The notes below the pieces were generated by a model. It was not told the origin of the DNA. It ran no database searches and saw only the letters and a list, made by a program, of their open reading frames with translations. This document shows, one piece after another, positions 16,860-23,282 of a stretch of 64,000 nucleotides of DNA; position 1 is the first letter of the stretch; every line of letters begins with the position of its first letter. Source of the stretch: Endozoicomonas euniceicola (GTDB lineage Bacteria; Pseudomonadota; Gammaproteobacteria; Pseudomonadales; Endozoicomonadaceae); the NCBI RefSeq assembly GCF_025562755.1, contig NZ_CP103300.1, positions 682,001-746,000 on the forward strand. Reading direction: 5' to 3'. The translations under genes were made by a program, and so were the position numbers.

Positions 16860-17343
16860 GCAAAAGCTACTGTTCAGCCATTTAAAGGCAGCAGGGCTAC
16901 AGCCGGTCGCTCTTGAGGTCATGAGCCAGGGCAAAAGCCAGGGCAAAAAAAACCACTTCACAGCCATCAGCTTTAATCTGGCTCCCGGTATCGAAGCGGA
17001 ATGCATCACTCGCAAGCCTGCCAGAAACCTGATCTCCACCACTCTCGTTATCGCCATGGACCTTGAAGAATCAGAAAGCCTGAACACCTTCGTCCTGGCG
17101 ACCGGGCAACTGATTGCGCCACTGATTCTCTGTCAGACCCGGCAACAAATGACATTACGACTACTCATCCAGTCAGAAACCAAAAGTCATCTCAATCTCG
17201 TCAATGAAGGTATTATTCAGCTACGTAGTGCAGCCGGCGCCATTTTCAATCCTGCTATTGCATTGAGCCAGCAAACAATCACCCTGCCCTGTGCCATAGA
17301 AACCGCTATTAAACAGCTGCAGACACTGGAGCCTGCTCAATGA
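16849..17343 (+). CDS. Small protein, probable chaperone-like partner (second gene of effector operon)
   Basis: A 164-residue product, not confidently assigned. Beta-strand-rich stretches (FTAISFNLAPGIEAECI, STTLVIAMDLEE, MTLRLLIQSETKS) and its length suggest a CesT/YbjN-like fold, possibly pairing with the preceding protein. The ATG at 16849 overlaps the upstream gene; a TTG at 16834 is also in frame but less likely. Its stop overlaps the next gene's start in an ATGA arrangement at 17340-17343. Confidence 0.65.
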   Translation: MKAEQKLLFSHLKAAGLQPVALEVMSQGKSQGKKNHFTAISFNLAPGIEAECITRKPARNLISTTLVIAMDLEESESLNTFVLATGQLIAPLILCQTRQQMTLRLLIQSETKSHLNLVNEGIIQLRSAAGAIFNPAIALSQQTITLPCAIETAIKQLQTLEPAQ

Positions 17344-18974
17344 ACCGTACCCGTTCACTGCGTCTGACAAACCCGGCTCATGCAGCTTACATAACCGGCG
17401 CAGAAAGCAATCAGACTAAAAGAAGACTATTTCGTCGGTCAGCCAGTGCCGACATTCACGTTCACCCCCTGGGCCAACAAAATAACGCGCTGTCTGAAAC
17501 TCCGGGAAAAGCGCTCAACCTGGCTAAACAAATCGTAGCCGGTCATCCACAGGCACATTTTGACAAGGGTGCCAGCAACCTTGAAAAAGCGGCGATCATT
17601 GGCAGTAACATCAAAGCATTCCTGCAGGCCACACACACCGTGGCGTTAGCTGGCATCAAAACCGTCAAGGCCGGATTCAAACAGCATACCGGTTCCTGGG
17701 AGGTGCCTAACCGTCAGTTTGTTGAAACCTATCATGCCCTGCAGGGCATAGCCGCAGTCACAGGTGCCCTGTCTTTTATACAGGACACCATCACGGGTGC
17801 CTGGCACGCTATCAGGGATATGAGTCATCACAGCGAGCGTAAACAGACCCAGACATTACTCAAACTGTATAACCCTCGGACCCGGAAGCTGGTCGGTCAT
17901 CCGAAGCATCAGAAAACCCTGCAACAGCGTCTCGTCACCACCGTCTCAGACCTGTCCCGCAGCCAGAGTCAGGTGGCTGTCGATCATCTGGTACGAGCCA
18001 AAGACCTGCTGGCCCAGGGCACCAGCGCCGCCGAAAGCTCACTGATATTTGCCGGAGGGTTCAGCTCAACCGCAGCGAAGGCTATTCCCGTCTTCGGTAT
18101 AGTTTCCTCAGCCATTGCAACCGCCCATTCTGCCATCAAAACCGGTACCCAGGTTGTTGCCCTGAACAACCTTGCCAAAGCCAAAGCCGCCACCAACGAC
18201 CCTCTGCTGAAAGCACTGGCCGGGCACATTAAACAGGAACGAACCATCGAAGCCCGCAAGCATTTACTCAATACCGCCATAGGTGCTGCTTTTACAGGTG
18301 TGTCGGTGGGGCTGACAGCTAGCGGCGTTGGCGCACCAGCGGCACTGATCGCCACTGGAGCGCTGGGAACCGCCACCGGACTGGGTACGATGGCATTCGA
18401 CCTGTATCATAACAGGAAGCTGACAAAAGCCCGGGAAGGCAGCGAAACTCTTATGGCAGCAAAAGAAAGCCTGGCTGCACTGGCCAGAGGTAATATTGGC
18501 GTTGCTGAAAAAGCCTTTCTGCTACGCTTGCGGAGCGCTGAGGGAAAAGCCTTGTCAGACTGTATCGAGTTTCTGCGCGATTTTGGCGTTACAGACAATA
18601 CCATCAAGAAGCTGCAACTGGCTCCTGAAAAAATCGCCATGAAAAGCCTGCAGGCGGTTTTGTATCGCGACAAAGTGAAATTCAAAGGGTTGCAACTGCA
18701 ACAAACCGGCAAGACCCTGCTTCATGTGGTGGGCTTAACGGCTCTTGGCAAACGAATCCAGTCCGGTTCCCTGTGGCTGGCAGGCAAGCTACGGCCCAAA
18801 CGAAAAGAGCAGGCGCAGCGGGGGCCAGTCTCAACCGGCCACAGCCTGGCTTTTAACCCAGTACAGAGAGCTTCCCGACAATCCCGGTTGATGAGTCATC
18901 GTTCAAGTCTCAGTCATCAACCGGCTTATGCGACAGTACCTAATCATTTTCGTTACGGAAGAATTTTACCATGA
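17340..18974 (+). CDS. Putative type III effector or translocator with glycine/alanine-rich hydrophobic segments
   Basis: A 544-residue protein without a signal peptide. The basic N-terminus (MNRTRSLRLTNPAHAAYI) is polar and Ser/Thr/Arg-rich, as in type III substrates. The middle holds hydrophobic helices: about 238-265 (SLIFAGGFSSTAAKAIPVFG, then IVSSAIATAH) and about 312-355 (TAIGAAFTGVSVGLTASGVG, APAALIATGALGTATGLGTM), which could insert into a host membrane. The C-terminus is basic and Ser-rich. No enzymatic motif is seen. It is flanked by chaperone-like genes with 4-bp overlaps on both sides, which supports a secreted-substrate role. No apparatus genes lie in this window, so the secretion route is inferred. 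Confidence 0.7.
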   Translation: MNRTRSLRLTNPAHAAYITGAESNQTKRRLFRRSASADIHVHPLGQQNNALSETPGKALNLAKQIVAGHPQAHFDKGASNLEKAAIIGSNIKAFLQATHTVALAGIKTVKAGFKQHTGSWEVPNRQFVETYHALQGIAAVTGALSFIQDTITGAWHAIRDMSHHSERKQTQTLLKLYNPRTRKLVGHPKHQKTLQQRLVTTVSDLSRSQSQVAVDHLVRAKDLLAQGTSAAESSLIFAGGFSSTAAKAIPVFGIVSSAIATAHSAIKTGTQVVALNNLAKAKAATNDPLLKALAGHIKQERTIEARKHLLNTAIGAAFTGVSVGLTASGVGAPAALIATGALGTATGLGTMAFDLYHNRKLTKAREGSETLMAAKESLAALARGNIGVAEKAFLLRLRSAEGKALSDCIEFLRDFGVTDNTIKKLQLAPEKIAMKSLQAVLYRDKVKFKGLQLQQTGKTLLHVVGLTALGKRIQSGSLWLAGKLRPKRKEQAQRGPVSTGHSLAFNPVQRASRQSRLMSHRSSLSHQPAYATVPNHFRYGRILP

Positions 18975-19435
18975 CAGGCATTGAACTACTGAAAGCATGG
19001 ATGCAACAAGCCGGACTGGATCAATCTGCTACAGACGACAGTGGAAGGGTTTGTGCGTTTACCTTTAACGATCTGTTTCCGGTTACTCTGGAAGCACCTG
19101 CTTACTGTGATGACCTGTTTATCATTATTGAGATGACTACTATTGGCAGCGGGGAAATTCGCCGAAAACGACTGGAAACCGCCATGAAGCTTAACGCTTA
19201 CGCCCTTGAAACCAGGGGGGCGGCGCTGGGCTGGGACACCATTGGCGAACGCATCGTTCTGTCGCACCGGGCTACATCAGAAAACACCACCGTTGAGATG
19301 CTGGACAATATGGTCGCCAATCTGCTGGATGTGGCCGAACAACTACTGCCCGAACTGGAAATGAAAAAAGAAGCCGAAGCCCAGCAGAAACTGGCCGACG
19401 GCTTTGATGATATGTTTAAGCCAATGGCGCCATGA
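18971..19435 (+). CDS. CesT-family type III secretion chaperone
   Basis: At 154 residues it has the pattern of CesT/Tir chaperones: an N-terminal helix (GIELLKAWMQQAGL), strands with a central FNDLFPVTLEA and DDLFIIIEMTTIG, a helix RRKRLETAMKLNAYALETRG, then ALGWDTIGERIVLSHR and a C-terminal helix NMVANLLDVAEQLLPELE. Such homodimers bind an effector's N-terminal region in the cytoplasm and deliver it to the type III ATPase. It starts at an ATGA overlap with the preceding putative effector, its likely client. The acidic tail after residue 130 is probably disordered. Confidence 0.8.
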   Translation: MTGIELLKAWMQQAGLDQSATDDSGRVCAFTFNDLFPVTLEAPAYCDDLFIIIEMTTIGSGEIRRKRLETAMKLNAYALETRGAALGWDTIGERIVLSHRATSENTTVEMLDNMVANLLDVAEQLLPELEMKKEAEAQQKLADGFDDMFKPMAP

Positions 19436-19446
19436 GATTGGTAGCA

Positions 19447-19553
19447 ATGCCGGGCTTTTGGCTTTTGGCTACTGGCTTTTGGCTTTTGGCTGTTCATACA
19501 ACCAACAACTAACAGCTAACAGCTAACAGCTAACAGCAGTATATCTCTAAACT
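19447..19553 (+). repeat. Dispersed intergenic heptamer-repeat element, divergent copy 3
   Basis: It has the same plan as copies 1 and 2: CGGGC, then 7-bp units of the TTTTGGC type, a TGTTCATAC centre (CTGCTCATAC in copy 1), then 7-bp units TAACAGC repeated about four times, and a closing AGCAGTATAT (AGCGGTATAT in copy 1). The heptad sequence differs but period, order and ends are kept. It lies between the chaperone operon and the HlyU-family gene. Confidence 0.65.
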
Positions 19554-19554
19554 T

Positions 19555-19839
19555 TCAGTCAAAAACCCCCTCGCCCATCTGGTCGATAAACATTCTGGCT
19601 TTGCGCAGCATAACCTCATTGGCATCTTCCGGCATCATAAACAGGTCGGATCGAATAAAGTCATGGGTTTTCAGCTCACCGTCGATCTCTTTGCAGATTC
19701 GGCCATTCACCTGAAACTGCGAACTGACGGCCTTAGCTTCGGCATAAATCTGAAAGCCCTGGTAGTCGAAAGGCTCAACCACTGCTTCAGACTGTTCCTG
19801 TTCCCTGTCCAGACCAAACAACTTTGAGAAAAATCCCAC
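19555..19839 (-). CDS. HlyU family protein
   Basis: A 94-residue protein with the full HlyU-domain pattern: GFFSKLFG at the N-terminus, then DYQGFQIYAEAKAVSSQFQV, RICKEI, HDFIRSDLF, and VMLRKARMFIDQMGEGVFD. Members are annotated as transcriptional activators after a Vibrio haemolysin regulator name, but this small family lacks an obvious DNA-binding motif and its role is unclear. The start is GTG at 19839 with AAGGAG seven bases upstream. It lies 26 bp after the transporter gene and is probably co-transcribed with it. Confidence 0.85.
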   Translation of the reverse strand: MGFFSKLFGLDREQEQSEAVVEPFDYQGFQIYAEAKAVSSQFQVNGRICKEIDGELKTHDFIRSDLFMMPEDANEVMLRKARMFIDQMGEGVFD

Positions 19840-19865
19840 TCTGAGTCTCCTTTTCCATTACCCGT

Positions 19866-21542
19866 TCACAAGGGCATATTGACCAGTATTGTGCCTGCCA
19901 GCGTCATAAACACATTGGCAAAAGCATAGGTACCTGCATAACTGAGCGCAGGTACGTTGCTTTTTGCCTCTTCTGTCAGAATGTTCAGGGCAGCGGTACT
20001 GGTGCGGGCTCCGGTCAATGCGCCCAGCAACAGCGCCACGTTGAGCTTCAGCACATAATGACCGAACAGATAGCCTGTCATGACTGGCACAATCATAATA
20101 ATCATCCCGCTCAACAGAATCATCGGGCCAATATTCATTAGCGCATTAACAATACCATCACCAGCGCTCAGACCAATGTTCGCCATAAACAACATCAGGC
20201 CAAGCTCCATCAGCACGTATGTTGCTGCCGGAGGTACACGACCAAAGGTTGGATAGTTGCTGCGCATATGACCAATGCTAATACCCGACAACAGCAGACC
20301 ACCCGCATTGCCCAGGGTGATATCAATACTGCCGATTTTCACAATCAGATGACCAATCAACAGACCGGCGACAATGCCAAAGGTGAAGGTCACAACATCA
20401 GTGATATGGGACTGTTCATCGGCATAACCCAGGCGTTCGGTCAGACGTTCAAGACGGCCTTTCTCGCCACTGATTTCCAGCACATCGCCCCGGCACAGTT
20501 GCAGATCGTCGTTAATAGGCATTTCAATCTGAGAACGGCTGACTTTGCTGACAAAACAGCCGTACAGCGCATCAATACCCACATCCTGCAACCGCATTCC
20601 GGCGATCTGGGGGTTAATCACCACCACTTCCTGAGAGCCAAATTCATAGTCAAGCAGTTCGCTGTCAAAGGTTTCCTGACCCAGTTCGTAGGGAAACTTG
20701 TAAATTTCCCGTGGACGCCCCACCAGGGCGATAGAATCCCCCTCTACCAACGCCGTATCACCGTCAGGTTCAAAGATGCTGCCATTACGGCGAATCTTAT
20801 CAATCAGGCAACCGGTACGATCCTGCAAAGCCATTTGACGCAGGGTTTTACCCTCAAACTGCCCGATGCGTTCTTCATCCAGTCGGAATACCCGTACAAT
20901 AGGCAACTCGGTATGTTTTTTAATGTTTTTCTCAAGCCCTTTGGCAACAGCAACTTTTTTGGCTTCTTTCTTCAGGTCCACACCCAGCAAAGCAGGGGTG
21001 TAATTGATCATTAGCAGCAGCCCAACGGTGCCAAGAATATACGTCAGCGCATAACCCACACCAATATCCGACAGTGCCATCTGCATCCCTTCAGACGACC
21101 CTGACATCATATTTCGAATAGCGTCCTGAGCGCCTATCAGCGCGGGTGTACTGGTCAGGGAACCCGCCATAATACCGGCGGACATAGGGGCTGAAATGCC
21201 CTGTAAATGAGAAAGAAGCAGGGTAATGACAATAGCGGAAAGCGCAACGATGGCCGCCATGCCGATGTATTTGGCACCGTCTTCAAGAAAGACACTGAAA
21301 AAGCGGGGGCCGGTCTGCAGGCCGACACAGAAAATAAACAGAATAAAACCAATGGTATCCAGCCCTGCCATGGCCGAAAAACCAAAGTGACCAAACACCA
21401 GCCCAACGAGCAGCACACCGGTCGTTGACCCGATCTGAAACGATCCTATGGTAATTTTACCTACCACATAGCCCAAAAACAGGTTTAAAAAAATCAACAG
21501 CGGGGCGCTTTTATCTAAAAGCGCAATAAGGTCGAGTTCCAC
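19866..21542 (-). CDS. AspT/YidE/YbjL-type putative transporter with two RCK C domains
   Basis: A 558-residue membrane protein with the duplicated layout of the aspartate:alanine exchanger family: five or so helices, two cytoplasmic TrkA-C/RCK-like domains (about residues 190-370, e.g. RTGCLIDKIRRNG ... VEGDSIALVGRP and LQDVGIDALYGCFVSKVSRS), then a second helical half with GLLIGHLIVKIG and LTGARTSTAALNIL, matching LTSTPALIGAQD in the first half. The substrate is unknown. GTG at 21542 is chosen because family members begin with this segment (VELDLIALLDKSAPLL); the frame extends to a TTG at 21581. The HlyU-family gene follows. Confidence 0.88.
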   Translation of the reverse strand: MELDLIALLDKSAPLLIFLNLFLGYVVGKITIGSFQIGSTTGVLLVGLVFGHFGFSAMAGLDTIGFILFIFCVGLQTGPRFFSVFLEDGAKYIGMAAIVALSAIVITLLLSHLQGISAPMSAGIMAGSLTSTPALIGAQDAIRNMMSGSSEGMQMALSDIGVGYALTYILGTVGLLLMINYTPALLGVDLKKEAKKVAVAKGLEKNIKKHTELPIVRVFRLDEERIGQFEGKTLRQMALQDRTGCLIDKIRRNGSIFEPDGDTALVEGDSIALVGRPREIYKFPYELGQETFDSELLDYEFGSQEVVVINPQIAGMRLQDVGIDALYGCFVSKVSRSQIEMPINDDLQLCRGDVLEISGEKGRLERLTERLGYADEQSHITDVVTFTFGIVAGLLIGHLIVKIGSIDITLGNAGGLLLSGISIGHMRSNYPTFGRVPPAATYVLMELGLMLFMANIGLSAGDGIVNALMNIGPMILLSGMIIMIVPVMTGYLFGHYVLKLNVALLLGALTGARTSTAALNILTEEAKSNVPALSYAGTYAFANVFMTLAGTILVNMPL

Positions 21543-21605
21543 TTTCTGCCGCGCTCCGACGCGTTTTATTGATAGTGACAAAAAAGAGCGAAGTTATGCG
21601 GCATC

Positions 21606-21625
21606 TAACCATCTATTGATGGTTA
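21606..21625 (-). terminator. Perfect 8-bp hairpin between the peroxiredoxin and transporter genes
   Basis: TAACCATC and GATGGTTA pair around a TATT loop. It lies after the peroxiredoxin stop on the minus strand; no T-run follows, so it is a weak terminator candidate or leader hairpin of the transporter gene. Confidence 0.3.
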
Positions 21626-21656
21626 AAGGTATACGTAGTTGATGAATGAAAAGCGA

Positions 21657-22160
21657 TCACAGTTTTTTCAGCACATTCTCTGCGGAGGTCAGACAGAAAC
21701 AACCTGTTTCCTCCCGATAAAAATGGGTAATTTCACCGTTATCAACCACCATGGCAAACCGGTCGGAACGTACACCCATTCCTCTTGAAGTCAGATCGAG
21801 GGTAACATCCATCAACGTCACCAGTTCAGCAGAACCGTCCCCCAGCATACGCATGCGTCCATTAATTTTCAGGCTTTCTGACCAGGCATGCAGCACAAAG
21901 GGATCGTTGACTGAAATACACCAGAGCTCATCGACTCCCCGGGCTTTAAAGTCATCCTCCATTTTCAGATAACCGGGCAGGTGATTGCTGGTACAAATCG
22001 GTGTAAAGGCACCAATCACCCCAATGGCGACCACTTTCTTTTTATGGGCAAGATCAGGCAGCCGCCAGGCTTTGGGACCCACCTGATCGTATTTGGAGGC
22101 TTCAGCGATATATTCGTGAAGGGTTATATCGGGTAAATGATCGCCCACTTCGATGCTCAT
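21657..22160 (-). CDS. Peroxiredoxin, Prx5-like (redoxin family)
   Basis: A 167-residue thioredoxin-fold protein with the Prx5/AhpE-like peroxidatic site: the motif AFTPICTSNHLPGY has the catalytic cysteine at residue 56. Further family features are DELWCISVNDPFVLHAW, the arginine region RSDRFAMVVDNGEI, and a terminal GCFCLTSAENVL with two cysteines, one of which may resolve the sulphenic acid. It reduces hydroperoxides using a thiol donor. The ATG at 22160 has GAGGGA 5 nt upstream; an in-frame start 5 codons earlier is unlikely. It stands alone on the minus strand between the transporter and the Cof-like gene. Confidence 0.88.
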   Translation of the reverse strand: MSIEVGDHLPDITLHEYIAEASKYDQVGPKAWRLPDLAHKKKVVAIGVIGAFTPICTSNHLPGYLKMEDDFKARGVDELWCISVNDPFVLHAWSESLKINGRMRMLGDGSAELVTLMDVTLDLTSRGMGVRSDRFAMVVDNGEITHFYREETGCFCLTSAENVLKKL

Positions 22161-22247
22161 TGAGTTCCCTCTCAATAACCGTTTTTCATGATTATTTAAT
22201 CATGAGGGCTATCCCATCCGGTGTCTAATTTTTAGTGGCCATTGCTG

Positions 22248-23051
22248 TTAATGCGAATAGTGTCTCTCAAGAAATTCCGCAACCGCATTATCATCACAAT
22301 GACCAATCACTTCATGATCTGGCAGCAACGCCCTGAGCTTCTGGTGTGCATTGCCCATCAGCAGACCTTTATCCACTCCCTGTAACATTTCATAGTCATT
22401 CATGCCATCACCAAAAGCGATAGTATCTTTAAACCTGTGCCCTTTGAGCCTTAATACCTCTGCCAGCGCTACCCCCTTGCAGACACCGGGAGCCATAACC
22501 TCAAGACAAATTGGCAGAGAGAACGTCATAGTCACACTGTCGCCCAGTTCCTCATTGATTCGTTGCTCCAGTGGCAGCAGGTCTTCGTGCTTTTCTGCCA
22601 GATAAAAGATTTTGCTGATACCCGTAGTGTTTACCGTGTCCAGATCCTGCAACTGGTAAGCAAACTTGTTCTCATCGCTAAACTGCTCAACAGACTCGTG
22701 TTGTTCTTCAATAAACCAGGAGTCTTCCTGATAGACGTTGGTCAACACGTTACCCGAAAATTCTCGTCCCATGTTGATCAGTTCCGGTACCAGTTCCGGG
22801 AAAATATCGTGACGAATAATGATCTGCCCGGACGGGTTATGCACTCTGGCACCATTGGCAGTAATCAGATACATGCTGATGTCCAGATCTTCTGCCAGCC
22901 TGCTCACATCAACATGATGACGCCCGGTCGCAAACACAAATTTGATACCTGCGTCATGTAAACGACGAATCACCTGCTTTGTGTGTGGGGTGATTTCGTG
23001 CTGACTGTTAAGAAGCGTTCCGTCCAGATCTGAAACAACCACTGCATGCAT
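22248..23051 (-). CDS. cof: Cof-like HAD-superfamily phosphatase
   Basis: A 267-residue HAD hydrolase with motif I VVSDLDGTLLNS, motif II FVFATGRHHVDV, and motif IV IAFGDGMNDYEML, with a C2-type cap between II and IV. It follows E. coli Cof (HMP-PP phosphatase) through conserved stretches such as YLIT-NG-RVH, LPICLEVMAPGVCKGVAL, and the closing VIGHCDDNAVAEFL. The substrate is not certain. It starts at 23051, divergent from the WD40 array. Its first codons and promoter region recur in spacers inside the array, showing that the array's founding duplication began within this gene's 5' end. Confidence 0.85.
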   Translation of the reverse strand: MHAVVVSDLDGTLLNSQHEITPHTKQVIRRLHDAGIKFVFATGRHHVDVSRLAEDLDISMYLITANGARVHNPSGQIIIRHDIFPELVPELINMGREFSGNVLTNVYQEDSWFIEEQHESVEQFSDENKFAYQLQDLDTVNTTGISKIFYLAEKHEDLLPLEQRINEELGDSVTMTFSLPICLEVMAPGVCKGVALAEVLRLKGHRFKDTIAFGDGMNDYEMLQGVDKGLLMGNAHQKLRALLPDHEVIGHCDDNAVAEFLERHYSH

Positions 23052-23282
23052 GCCTACTTACCTCGGGTTTCACGGGAGTTTTCAAACCATATTGAACCCG
23101 AGCCATGGCAATTTGGCAAATAAGTACTAATTCATAGCAAAACTGACGGGTTGAAAAGTGTGCACTGGAAATTCTGCTAGTTTAAATAAAACCATTATGG
23201 CCGCAGCGCTTTGATGTGTTTTTTGCGGTAACTGTCAGCTCAAACCTGAACTCCTATTCCTGATTCTCGGTTTTGTACCATT
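23029..23282 (+). repeat. Founder copy of the array spacer: cof 5' end plus WD40 gene leader
   Basis: This stretch contains the first codons of the cof-like gene (minus), its upstream region, and the leader of G1 (plus). The same order recurs at 26257-26506, 29429-29678, 55091-55340 and 61114-61363. The leader part alone, about 155 bp starting ATTCATAGCAAAACT, precedes most array genes. It includes CCGCA...TGCGG, a conserved 5-bp hairpin with an 18-nt loop, and no clear Shine-Dalgarno before the ATG (TTTTGTACCATT-ATG). Promoter elements could not be assigned with confidence; TTGAAA about 120 bp upstream is a possible minus-35. Confidence 0.75.
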
